Shown one piece after another: positions 24,424 through 36,512 of a stretch of DNA of 64,000 nucleotides (position 1 is the stretch's first letter; the number at the start of each line of letters is the position of its first letter). Made by a program: the position numbers and the translations under genes. The notes under the pieces were generated by a model. It did no database searches. It saw nothing but the letters and a program-made list of their open reading frames with translations, and had not been told where the DNA came from. Source of the stretch: Cymodocea nodosa (lineage: Eukaryota; Streptophyta; Magnoliopsida; Alismatales; Cymodoceaceae). The stretch lies in the NCBI GenBank assembly GCA_036874045.1, contig CM072337.1, positions 5,952,001 through 6,016,000 of the forward strand. The letters are read 5' to 3'.

Positions 24424-26624
24424 TTAGTCCTTTTTCATAAGTTGATCTACTTTCTTCTAGAGCTTTTCTAATTGTTGTTCTAATTGATTTATCCTCTCAA
24501 TAGCCCCTGTAATTACTTTAGAAGGTTTAACAATCTCAGCAGCTGCAACATAATTTCTATATTCTTTCACTGAAATGGTTCTTGATCTCATTTTGGATGT
24601 CCATTTTGTGAAATCAATACTATCCACCATCAGTAGTGGAATCAAATCTCCATAAAATAATTTCTTCTTTACTACTCTTAGTTTGGAGATAAATACTTTG
24701 TACCAATTGACTTGAATTCTATTTACAACTACATATGTGGCCTACTTGACAAATAGACTAAGTTCAATCTCATGGTCTTGTCTTTGATAAACAGTTTTTA
24801 CTAGTATGGTTGCAACCATGTGTGCCTTTCCATTTAAGTACTTAAGTCTGTTCAGTAATGGCACACTAGGGTCAATGGCTATGCACTGTTTAATTTTCTA
24901 TTCAGCCCATTCCACTATAGTTGTTTCTTCCAGAATTTCAATTCCTTGATTTCTCAATCTGAGAATATTGTAGAGAAGCTCTGGTGTTATCTATACATTA
25001 GCTTGCTTCACGTTGGAAATTAATCCACTTTCTCCTTCTCTCAAATTAGCATAAAAGCAAGGCACTAGATTTCTGTATACTGCATACCCTTTCTATTGAG
25101 AAATAAATTGTAGTAGACCTTGGAACTCAAATAAGTCCTTAATTTCTTACATACCGTCCTAGTTCACTGGTCTACTGTATATAATATCATACCCCTTTAT
25201 CTCTTGATATTTATTATAAGCTTCCTAACTCCAAAAGTGTACTTCATTTAGAATGGTAGCTTCAATCAGGTCAGGAATTTGAATTTGTTGCTCTAAAGGG
25301 GTTTATTCTTGAAGTTCTTCTTCCATATGCTAAACTTGAATTTGCTGGAAATGATCTGAAGATTCCTGCATTTTTACTTTTACTTTTGTCTGTGGTGGAG
25401 AGCTAGCAGAACTCTCCACTCTATCTTGAATTCTTTCAAGTAATTCCTGAAGAGTTTCTCCCTCTTCTTCCTTGTTCAATATGTACTTATTCAGCTTTTT
25501 GTTCAGTTTCTGCTCTTTCTTCTTTCTCCTAACTACCAATCTGCATTGTCATTGCTCTTTTTGATTCTATGGAAGATTGGGATGGAGTCACAGGTAAATC
25601 AGCTTCTACCTTAATTTCAATTTCTACAATCTACAGACTAATTTTAGCCTATTTTTCTTTTTCTCTTTGCTTTTGCTACTGCTGCTCTTGCTCATCCTCA
25701 GCTTCAGATAGCAAGTCTACAAAAATAGACTCTAAAGGCCCTTCTGAAATTTTTATCTCATGTTTAATCTCTACAGGAGCTTTAGGCACTATCTCTTTTC
25801 CTTCTTCTAATTAGTTGTGTCTAGTCTTCCTCTTCCTCCTCTTAGATTAAGTCTACAAAAATGGTCTCTTGAGGCCCTCGAGCCACAAATACTAGCTCTT
25901 CTTGTTTTACACTTTTTATAATTACTGGTATCGAAGGATCAACTTCAGCTTCTTTAGCAACCCTTGATCGAGCTACTTCCTGATGCTGCTCTACTTTAAT
26001 TGTATACTAAGCCTTCAACCTATTTGCAGTCCTTTTCTTGTAGAGTGCATCATACAATAAATGTACTTTTGCCACAGCCATATCCTCAGAATTTCCTTGG
26101 CTTTTGGCAACTTTGACAAGCTCTACAAACTCTCTCCATTCCTCTAATGTTGATGGCCCCAAAAATGCTGCTTTTTCGACCAGCCTAAGTGGTGGAATGG
26201 ATGGTCCTTGCTGCTATTCCTTAGGAACTGGTATTTCAACAGTCAGCTCTATAGTTGTAGGTTCTTCAACTGCTTTCCTCTGTTGCTGCTGCCAAATTTC
26301 ACCCCTTGCACAACCAGCAATTTCTCTTAAGAACCATAATCTAGCCTTGCGTTGGATCAATTCTAGGGCAACTTCATTACCAAGCCTGATTTTTCTTTCT
26401 CTATTTACTACAACTTTTGTTATTACCTTTATCCTTGTCTCTACAATCTGAAGTATCTTAATATTTAAATCTACTAAAACTTTCCTCTAGTAGAAAATGT
26501 CAGATTCTACCTTTTGGAGTTCTTTTTCCCTTGTCGTGTTCTTGATCTTTTGTCTCGTGTGCCATTCTTCTGATTCTCTAAGAAATCTTGTGGTGTTTAT
26601 TTCCTCCTAGAACTCTAGCGTCAT
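24424..26624 (-). pseudogene. Accessory ORF of B (putative plant transposon protein-like), full span
   Basis: This is the most complete copy. It starts at the ATG read from 26624 (MTLEF) and its family stop is at 24424-24426 after LMKKD. In order: an N-terminal coiled-coil-like part (ESEEWHTRQKIKNTTREKELQK), a basic segment with RLWFL-like residues, a long Pro/Glu-rich middle, the plant-transposon-protein-like block, and a C-terminal segment with MVDSIDFTKWTSKMRSR and a short coiled coil (INQLEQQLEKL). About 730 codons with many stops. It lies between integrase and gag, where some plant Ty3 elements carry an env-like or extra ORF; I see no signal peptide or membrane segment. Confidence 0.65.
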
Positions 26625-26804
26625 CTTATCTTTATGGTGTGATGGAACGGAATAGAATCGCTTTGATCTCTATTATTTTAAGTTCTAAATGATTATGCGA
26701 ATAATGCCCCCAAATGCTAAGTTTTAGTATAAATAAACCCTAAGTTTTAGGTGGGTAATCGGGTCATTTTCCTGTGCAAAGTGTCGCTCTCTCGTTCACT
26801 TCTC

Positions 26805-27262
26805 CATGGAGTTACAATTAACTACAGTACTCAATAGGGTAAGTTCATTAACTTATCCTAGACTCAACAGAGTAAGTTCGTTGAGTTAAGCATAACTCAA
26901 TGGACCTCTCATAAAGTTATAACTAATAAAAATAATTTTTACTTCAGTCAAGACCGAAGATTTTCTAGTTTAACCGACTCTTAATTTTTCAACATTTTAG
27001 AAATTTGGTCAAACCGTTATATTCCTCGGTTGAACCGAAATTAAATACGTTTTCTTTTTCTTCCTACTAGTTGGATCGATACTATGTTTCGATAAAACCA
27101 ACATTTTTACTTAATATAATATATAGATTTTTTTGTTTTTCTATTTTGGTCAGACCGATGGATCTTGTCGGTTGAACCGCAATGATTTTTTTTCTTTTAA
27201 TATATGTGTTTCAGTAAAATCGATAATTTCTTCTGGTTAAACTGTGACTATGTTCAATTAAG
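26805..27262. repeat. Palindrome and CGGTT/AACCG tract in B
   Basis: GTTGAGTTA half-sites at about 26805-26910, then CGGTTGAACCG-type palindromes among T-rich DNA (27027-27037 is a clean example). Same place as in N and D. Confidence 0.7.
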
Positions 27263-27295
27263 TTTTTTTTTTACACTAACTTAGATGATTTCTTA

Positions 27296-28590
27296 CTAAG
27301 TAAAGCTCGAGTAGTCCTCTACTCTTACTTCTTCTACAATTCCAAAGGAACTTTTTGGAATCTTTACAATAGGTCTGAGTCTTTATCCATTTACTTTAAA
27401 TATATTCTGATTTTTAGGATTTTCAATTTCAATAGTTCTATAGGAATAAATATTTCAAATTATGTAAGATCCTGCCTACCTAGATCTTAATTTTCCTAGA
27501 TGGTTATGGAGTCTAGTCATGTAAAGATATACTTATTATCCTACTTCAAAGGTTTTTGGAATAATTTTCTTATCATGCTAGAACTTTATTTTCTCTTTCT
27601 CTCTTATAGTCTTCGAATAAGCTTCATTCCTAAATTCTTCTAATTCAATTAATTGTATTTTCCTATTTTCAGCAACTTGATTTAAATTAGTGTTTAGAGT
27701 TTTTAATGCCCAATAAGCTTTATGTTCAATTTCAGCTGGTAAATGACAACTTTTTCCATATATTAGCCTAAAAGGTGACATACTCAAGCTTGTCTTATAA
27801 GCAGTTCTATAAGCTCAAAGTGCATTTATTAATCTATTAGCCCAATCTATTCTAGTAGGATTTACTACTTTTTCTAAGATTAACTTAATTTGTTTGTTTG
27901 CACTTTCTACTTGTCCACTTATTTACAAATGATATGATGTTGCAATTTTATGATTTACTCCATATTTCTTCATTAAGGCTTCAAAACTTCTATTACTGAA
28001 ATGAGTTCCTTTATCACTGATACTTTAGTTATTCCAAATCTAGCAATTATATTAGTTCTAATAAAATGTATTACCATTTTGTTATCATTAGTTTTTGTAG
28101 GAATAGCTTCTATCCATTTAGATACATAATCCACCCCCAACATATATAATTAAATTGATTAGACATAGGAAATGGACCATAAAATCTATTCCCCACACAT
28201 CAAAGATTTCAACCTCAACAATAGGATTTAGAGGCATCATATTCCTCTTTGATATTCTTCCTATTTGTTGACATCTTAAACAACTTAAGCAATATTTATG
28301 AGCATCTTTGAATAGTGTTGGCTAGTAAAATCCACATTGCAGAATTTTGGCAGTAGTTTTCCCTAAACCAAAATGCCCTCCACATGCTTAGTCATGGCAG
28401 AAAGACAATATGCTCTGATATACAGTTTCTGAAACACACCTTCTTAAAACCAGATCAGGACATTTCTTAAATAAGTATGAGTCTTCCTAGTAGTAATATT
28501 TTACTCTTGAAAAGAACAACTTCTTATCTTGTCTATTCTAATCTTTAGGTGTTAAACTAGTAACTAAGTAATTAACTATGTCTACATACC
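27296..28590 (-). pseudogene. Element B integrase
   Basis: Recognisable by [21 protein letters not shown] (27578-27787) and by the downstream module ending EDYSSFT with a stop at 27296. The DDE core upstream is broken by at least two small deletions relative to N (near 28020 and 28170) plus stops, so no long frame survives. Confidence 0.8.
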
Positions 28591-30037
28591 AAGGCATTGT
28601 GTTCATGGTCATTAATTGTTCATCAGGAAAATTATCTTTAATTTCAATGTTTGATCTTTCTATTTATAATCTTAATAAGTGATCTGCTACTATATTCTCA
28701 TAACCTTTTTTATCTTTAATTTCTAGATCAAATTCTTGTAATAATAATATCTATTGGATCAATCTAGGTTTAGTCTCTTTCTTTGCTATTAGGAGTTTTA
28801 AAGCTGAATGATCTCTGTATACTATCACTTTAGCTCTAATCAGATATGATCTAAACTTTTCTAAAGTAAACACAACAGCTAATAGCTCTTTTTTAGTAAT
28901 TGTACAATTAACTTGAGCATCAATCAAAGTTTTGCTTGCATAATGAATCACTCTAGGAGATTTTTCTATCTTTTGTCCCAGTACTGATCCTATAGTAAAA
29001 TCAGATGCATTGCACATTAATTCAAATGGATGGTTCCAATCAGGTGCTTGTATTATAGGAGTTGAAATTAAGCTAGTCTTAAGCTTAAAAAATGCTTCTT
29101 TGCAATTTTTATCAAAGTTGAATGGGACATCTTTTAATAGATTAGTTAAAGGTCTAGCTATTTTGCTAAAATCTTTAATAAATCTTCTATAAAATCTTGC
29201 ATGTCCTAGAAATGATCTAATATCTTTTACTGATTTAGGTTCTAGTAAATCAGAAATTACTTCTATTTTAGCTTTATCTACTTTCAGCCCTTTCTTTGAA
29301 ACAACATGTCCCAAGACTATTCCTTGTTTAACCATAAAGTGACATTTTTCTAGATTTAGAACTAGATTTTTTTTCACACAGCATTTTAATACTTAGTCTA
29401 AATTATTTAAACACACTTCATATGAAGTTCTATATACAGTAAAATCATCCATAAATATTTCTAAAAAGTCTTTAGTTATTCTAGTGAATATGCCCTACAT
29501 ACACCTTTGAAAGGTAGCTAGTGCATCACATAATCCGAATGGCATTCTCTTAAAAGCATAAGTTCCATTAGGACATGTGAAAGTTATTTTCTCTTGATCC
29601 TCTAATGCTACTGGAACTTGGTTATATCCTGGATAACCATCTAGGAAACAAAAATATTCTTGCCTTGCTAATTTTTTCAACATTTGGTCTATAAAAGGTA
29701 AGGGAAAATGATCTTTCCTAGTCACAGCATTCAGCTTTCTATAGTCTATACACACTCTCCAACCTAATTGAATTCTAGTAGGTATCAAGTCCTGACTTTC
29801 ATTCCTAATAACTATTAATCCCGATTTCTTTGGAACTACATGGATTGGACTAACTCATGAACTATCAGAAATAGGATAAATTATGTCATTATCTAACCAT
29901 TTCACTATTTCCTTCCTAACTACTTCTTTAAGGTTTGGATTTAATCTCCTCTTAGGAATTCTAACTGGTTTAGCATTCTCTTCTGAATATATGTAGTGAC
30001 AGCATAAAGTTGCACTTAACCCTTTTATATCAGTCAT
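28591..30037 (-). pseudogene. Element B reverse transcriptase and RNase H
   Basis: Fragments at 29855-30037 (RRLNPNLKEVV), 29495-29788 (WRVCIDYRKLN, FLDGYPGYNQV, AFKRMPFGLCDA) and 28751-29377 (connection, RNase H with FELMCNASDFTIGSVL, KKELLAV, YRDHSALKLL). The conserved TDH motif has become RDH. Stops and frameshifts separate the pieces. Confidence 0.85.
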
Positions 30038-30133
30038 AGTCCATCCTATTGCTTCTTTATAAGTTTTTACTACATCTTTTAATTTAGAAATTTGATCCTC
30101 TTTTAAATTTGAAGCAATAATGATTGGACATGT

Positions 30134-31941
30134 TCATTTTTCTTCTAGAAATATATAAGTTAATTCAGGAGGTAAATGTTTCAATTCTAAATGTTGACCA
30201 TTAGAAGCTAGAGCTCCTAATTGAACATTTTCATCTTCTATATAAATCTCTTCTTGATCTCCTTCTACATTTATGCTTTCACTTACTTCTAAAGTTTCAG
30301 AATTTAGTTGCCTATTTAATTTTTCTTGAATCACATCATCTAGCATATCTCCCTCATCCTCTAAAAAGTCTATAGTATGTAAGGACATTTCTAACTCCTC
30401 AAACTTTTCTAGTTTGAAAATGTTTAATTGAGTATCCTCATTGCCATATGCTAACTTCATTACTCTAATTTTACAATTTATAACAACCCCTGATGTTGCT
30501 AAGAATGATCTTCCCAAAATTAAAGATGTATCATGATTTTGATGCTTAATTTGTTGAGAATCCAAAATCACAATATCAATAGGATATATGAAGTTTTTGA
30601 TTTTAATTAAGACATCCTCTATTTTTCCTCTAGGGTATCTTATATTTCTATCAGCTAATTGAATAACAGTCATAGTAGAGATTAAGCCTTCTAATCCTAA
30701 GGATGCAAAAATATCACTCAACATAACATTTATACCTACACCTAGGTCTATTAAGGTTCTTTCTAGAATGGTATTTCCTATGGTGCATGATATAATAGGG
30801 ATTCCAAGATTAGATAACTTTTTAGGAATTTGTGACAAAAATAGGGAACTACTGTGCTCAGCTAAAAGGACTTTTCTTAAAACTTTTCGCTCTCTTTTAT
30901 TAGTACACCAATCCTTAAGAAACTTAGCACAAGGTGGCATTTTCTGCAATAAATCTAACAAAGGTATGTTAACTTGTACTTTTTCAAAAATTTCTCTAAT
31001 TTTTTCTTGTTTCTCAGGAAATGTTTGTTATAATCTTTTAGGATAGGGTGCTGATGATTATGATTTACAAGATTCTTTGCCTTTCATTTCATTTGTTTGA
31101 TCATTTTTAATCTCATTTTCAGATTCAGATTTTTCTTCATTGATTTCTAAGTTTTTAGATATTACATTTTCATTATCATTTTGAATTTTATTCTTATCCA
31201 CCTTCATATTACTTTCTTTTTGAATTCTTGATGGTATATCAGTTTCAGATCTTAATGTTATATATACATCTTCCAGATTTTCATTACTTCATGATGTTCT
31301 TATATTTCATTTTCATGTTTATGATCTTTAACTGTTTTTAGTTTTAAATTACATGCTTTAAATTCTATTGCATTGGTATTTTCTTTTGTCTATATATCTT
31401 GCAGATTATGCAAATCTGTAACATTAAAGTTTTAATTTGTGTTTTCCTTTTACATAATTTGTAATTTCATTGTAAATTCATCCAATGCTTTTAGTTTTCT
31501 TTCAAGATCATCTAATCTCATTGCATTCAATTTTTGATCAATTTTCATTATGGTTTTTTCAGTTTCGCATATGATATCAATTTTAGGTTTTGAATATTCT
31601 TCCCTATAGTTTAATTGGTTGACTTCTTATTGCTGACACATGTATTGTTCCAGTTTGTCCATATTCTGCTCTAAGCTACACTCTAGTCTGTCATACCTAT
31701 CTCAAATTTCTTTGTCTCTCAACATATTACACACTCTAAACTAACCATTAGTTAGGTAAACTATAGGATTCTCATACTCAACTCTATTATATTGAATATA
31801 ATTCATGTGTTGTTCATGTGATCTATCCATCTACAATCATCTCAATTTCAAATAATCAAAGATGTCATGGCCTTCCAAATTGCAAAATTCACATATGCTA
31901 ACTACAGGTTTCAGAAATCTTTGAGCATAAGCATATACCAT
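30134..31941 (-). pseudogene. Element B zinc knuckle - linker - protease
   Basis: The frame starts at MVYAYAQRF (31941). The knuckle CEFCNLEGHDIFDY has lost its last Cys. The linker is rich in Glu, Asn and Lys and interrupted. From 30961 to 30134 it is open for 275 residues and includes KMPPCAKFLKDWC, the retropepsin loop IDLGVGINVM, ILGRSFLATSG and the acidic tail before RT. This is the longest intact protease segment of the family in the window. Confidence 0.82.
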
Positions 31942-32021
31942 ATTCTCAATTGGAAAATAAAACACACAACACTCCTCTCTTATTAAAACAAAATAGCACC
32001 CACAGTTGTTTCACTTCTCAA

Positions 32022-32039
32022 TCCCCGACAACAACACCA
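32022..32039 (-). other. Primer-binding site of B
   Basis: On the - strand, TGGTGTTGTTGTCGGGGA lies seven bases from the LTR end CTAAACA. It is a drifted tRNA-Asp-type site. Confidence 0.8.
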
Positions 32040-32046
32040 CAAAACT

Positions 32047-33956
32047 TGTTTAGTTGTGAAAGGTTAAATCAGAAAATTGGTTTGAATTTGTTTTTATACT
32101 TATATCAATAATTACTTTTAGAAGTAAACAAACAACATTTCACACAAATTAGATATTAATTCTAATTTATATTTTAACTACAAGTGCATAGTGTATATTG
32201 TATTTGTATGCAAGTACAGGTCGATCCCATAGAGATTGAGTAATTATGTACTATTTCTATTTTTATATTAGAGTTTATATATGTTTAGTTAAGTACTTCA
32301 TTGAGTTACAGTTAACATAACGGACCTAGTTTGTGGAGTTATGGTTAACTCAACAGACTAACCTCATGGACTTAAGTTAACTCCACAAGCCTATCTTTCC
32401 AGTTAAATACTGTTATTTACAGAGAAATTTAGCCAACCATTGGGCGGTTCCACAGATTGTAAATAACATCAATTAAGCTCTTTAATGTTAGTTAATATTA
32501 GATTTATCATTAAGCAACATTAACTTTCAGATATTTCAAATAGTAACAATTAAAATCTTTAAGTATTTGGAACAAATTAATTTCAGTAAACAATAAAACT
32601 ATTTTCTATTTTCTGAATCAAACAAACGTAAAACATTTACAATACTGACAATGATAACATTAATCACAAGACAAAACAAACAATAAAATACTTTAATACT
32701 AAATGTAAATATAGATAAGTTGTTTTTGGTATTTTTGTTTTGATATGTTCCTAAGATGAACGAAAGGTGAAATGTAAAAACTCTATCGATAGTAAAAACT
32801 TCTATCACTACATGCAATGCGATTACACCACTGAAAACTTAATCACTTACAATCTTGCCTCCTCTCCCTATAGAATCTCTTAGTAATAAATTGCTTCTGC
32901 TTAAATGATCGATTGGATTTTCTTCATTCATATCAACGATGGTGATTTCTTCTTTATTCCACAAGTGAATTCCTACGTGATACGTGCAATCGTGGTTTTC
33001 CATCAAATTTCCTGTTTCTACAACTGCTATAGTGGCATATTAGAAAATAAATGGTTCGTGGAGTTACAGATAACTCAACAGACTTACTTCGTTGATTTAA
33101 CTATAAAACACATGTAATAAAGAAATAACTTATAAGCTTACTAACATAATGTGTTACCTTAATATATATTCAAGTAACTCAACGCATATAGTTATGCTAA
33201 CTTAACGAGCTATACATGTGTAGCTCACGTGATATAATAAAGCATTTAAATTCAACACTTACATAAATCTAATGTAATGAGTTCAGATATATAACGTACG
33301 GTTTTTACTCAATAACTCAACGCGTTCTCACATGATCTTTTTATACCTATAAACCTATAACTCAACGAGTTGGCACGTGATCTTTCAACAAAAAGAGCAC
33401 TAACTCAATGAGTTGTTACTATTCACTTATACATGATATAAATATATGCAAATAAAATGGATCATGCTTAATATTATAAAACCAAACTTAAATCAGGTTT
33501 TCAGATCATGACACGTGTCCTTAATAAGTTTTATAAATAAAAGGATATTTTGGATACTTACAAATCTAACTATCCAATGCCTAGATGCATTTTCGGATAA
33601 TTACCAGATAACTTACCAAAAATCTACTTAAGTCATGCATTAAGGTTACAACACATGTATTTCAGGAAATAATAAAATATTTTTTAAGCATTAAAACATA
33701 ACTGCCCGGTACATGCAATATAACTCTTCGAAATAGCAGAAAGTTTGGATACTTAAGAATTAAAAACCTGCAACTTACCAATGGTTCAGAAATGTACTTA
33801 ATTAACACTAATTCCTTGAAATTATGCAGATTCCTTCATTAAAGCATATAATAGTGGAATTATAACATAATGGCTTAATTCTCATATGATAAGTTAAATA
33901 TTATGCAATTAATCATCATTTAATCGTTAATATTATGTACTTTTTCATTCTAAACA
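32047..33956 (-). repeat. 5' LTR of B (1910 bp)
   Basis: Begins TGTTTAGAATGAAAAAG at 33956 and ends ACTAAACA at 32047. Relative to N it lacks about 345 bp around 32877, including the TATA-like box, and has a different ~350-bp block at 33118-33470 with repeated AACTCAACG and CACGTG elements. Confidence 0.88.
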
Positions 33957-34835
33957 TTTACCCAACTAATGGTTAGTTTAGAACAAGTAATATGTAGAGA
34001 GACAAGGAAGTTTGGGATAGGTATGACAAACTAGAGCATAGCTTAGAGCAAAACATGGACAAACTGGAACAATACATGTGTCAACAACAAGAAGTCAACC
34101 AATTGAATTATAGGAAAGAATATTTAGAACCTAAAATTGATGTCATATATGAAACTGAAAAAATCATAATGAAAATTGATCAAAAATTGAATACAATGAG
34201 ACTAGATGATCTTGAAAGAAAGCTAAAAGCATTGAATGAATTTACAAAGAAATTACAAGTTATGCAATAGGAAAATACAAATGAAAACTTTAATGTTATA
34301 GATTTGCATAATTTGCAAGATATACAGACAAAAGAAAATACCAATGCAATAGAATTTAAAGCATGTAATTTAAAACTAAAAATAGTTAAAGATCATAAAC
34401 ATGAAAATGAAATATAAGAACATCATGAAAGTAATGAAAATCTGGAAGATGTATGTATAACATTAATATCTAGAACTAATATACCACCAAGAACTCAAAA
34501 AGAAAGAATGTGAAGGTGGATAAGAACAAAATTCAAAATGATAATGAAAATGTAATATCTGAAAACTTAGAAATCATGAAGAAAAATCTGAATCTGAAAA
34601 TGAGATTAAAAATGATTAAATGAATGAAATGAAAGAAAAAGAATCTTATAAATCACAATCATTAGCACCCTATCCTAAAAGATTACAACAAACATTTCTT
34701 GAAAAATAAGAAAAAATTAGAGGAATTTTTGAAAAAGTACAAGTTAACATTCCTTTGTTAGACTTATTACAGAAAATGCCACCTTATGCTAAATTTCTTA
34801 AGGATTGGTGTATTAAGAAAGAGCCAAGGAAATTC
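33957..34835 (+). pseudogene. Element C linker region (end of zinc knuckle-protease ORF)
   Basis: Contains QQQEVNQLNYRKEYLEPK and MKIDQKLNTMRLDDLERKLKAL, a coiled-coil-like segment shared with N, B and D, then the acidic linker and KMPPYAKFLKDWCIKK. It stops at about 34828, where relatives run on into protease. The zinc knuckle part lies on the other side of B, outside the window. Confidence 0.75.
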
Positions 34836-36512
34836 TAAAGATATGGTTTTGGCAAAGACACATTTACTGTATGATGCACTCTGCAAGAAGAGGGTCGAAG
34901 ATAAGTTGAAGGCCTAGTATAAAATTAAGGTGGAAAATCATCAAGAAGCAATTAGATCACTAGCTGCAAGAGAAATTGAAGCTGGTCCTTCGAGACCAAT
35001 AATTATAGAAACAATGAAATAGAAAGAGCTAGTACCTATGGCTCAAGGGCCTAAAGAGCCCATTTTTGTTGACTTAGTGTCAGAAGAAGAGGAAGAGGAA
35101 GATCAGGCACAATTATTTAGAGAAGAAAAGGAAAAGAAAAAGTGTTTAATGTTGAGGAGATAGTAAAATCTGAGCCTATACTATCAGTAGGGCCTAAAGG
35201 TCCATTTTTGTTAGTCTACTATCCAAATTTGAGGAGGAGCAGGAGCAGGAGTAGCAAGAGCAAAGAAGAGAAGAAAAACAGGTTAAAATTAGTTTGTAGT
35301 CTATACAAATAGAAGAAACAAGTAGGGCAGAATATATTGTGCCTGTGACTCCATCCTAATTTACCACAGAATCAGAAAGAATAATAACAACGCAGATTGG
35401 TAGTCAGGAGGAAGAAGAAAGAGAAGAAGCTGAGTAGGAAGATGAATAAGAAGAAAAGGATTCGACAAATTCCTTTGAAGAAAATGAAACTCTTCAGCAA
35501 CTTATGGAGAAAATTCAAGATAAAATTGTGAAAAGTTCTGCAAGCTCTCCACAACAATTCAAAGAAGAAGAGCAAGAATCTTTGGATCATTTCCAACAAA
35601 CACAAGCTTAGTAAATTGAAGAAGAAATTCAAGAATAAACCCATCTAGAGCAACAAATCCAAATTCTTGACCTGTCTGAAGCAATGATTCTAAATGAAAT
35701 TCACTTTTGGAGTAGGGAAACATACAAGTATCAAGAGATAAAGGGGTATGATATTATATATAGTAGACCAGTAAACTGGGATAGCATGGAGGACATTAAA
35801 GAATTATTTGAGTTCCAAGGTCTGCTACACAGCAGAAAGGGCATGTTGTGTATAAAAATCTAGTGCCCTACTTTTATGCAAATTTAAGAGTTAAGGAAAT
35901 AAGATTAATTTCCAACGTGGAGCAAGCTGATGTACTAATAACACTAGAGCTTCTCCATAATATTTATGGATTGAGAAATGAAGGAAAATAAATTCTAGAG
36001 AGCACAACTACAGTCAAGTGGACAAAATAGGAAATAAAAGACTATATAGCTATCGATCCTGGTGTACCATTATTAAATAGATTGAAGTACTTAAATGGTA
36101 AAGCACACATGGTAGCTAACATTTTGATTAAAAATGTCTACCAATGACAAGACCATGATATAGAATTGAGTCAGTTTGTTAAATGGGTCACATATGTAGT
36201 TGTAAACAAGATTCAAGTAAACTAGTCTACAATTTTTATCTCTAAGTTGAGAGAACACAAAAAAAATTATTCTATAGAGATTTGATTCCACTACTGATAG
36301 TGGATAGTATTGACTTCATGAAATGGACATCTAAGAGGATAAGATCTAAAGCCATTTCAATGAAGGAATATAGAAATTATAATGCTACTACTACTATTTC
36401 TATAGCTGTACCTTCTAAAGATTTTACAAGAGTTGTAGAGCATATAAATTAGTTAGAACAACAATTAGAAAAGCTCTAGAAGGAAGTAGATGAACTTGGG
36501 AAGAAAGATTAA
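34836..36512 (+). pseudogene. Accessory ORF of C (putative plant transposon protein-like), N-terminus deleted
   Basis: Joined directly to the linker at about 34828, so the first ~200 codons are gone together with protease, RT, RNase H and integrase. The rest matches B: a Glu/Gln-rich middle, LVYFYANLRVKE-like sequence, the helical block with ITLELLHNIYGL, and the C-terminal FMKWTSKR-like segment ending at TAA 36510-36512. Many stops. Confidence 0.65.

Larger units (their letters stand above)
23377..33956 (-). mobile_element. Ty3/gypsy element B, split by element A
   Basis: The - strand reads 5' LTR, PBS, zinc knuckle-protease, RT, RNase H, integrase, accessory ORF, spacer, and then stops at the LTR of A. 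The spacer sequence at 23377 corresponds to about 37617 in C, some 90 bp before gag. So gag, F-box, 3' UTR and 3' LTR of B are expected left of the window. All frames are damaged except the protease segment. Confidence 0.9.
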
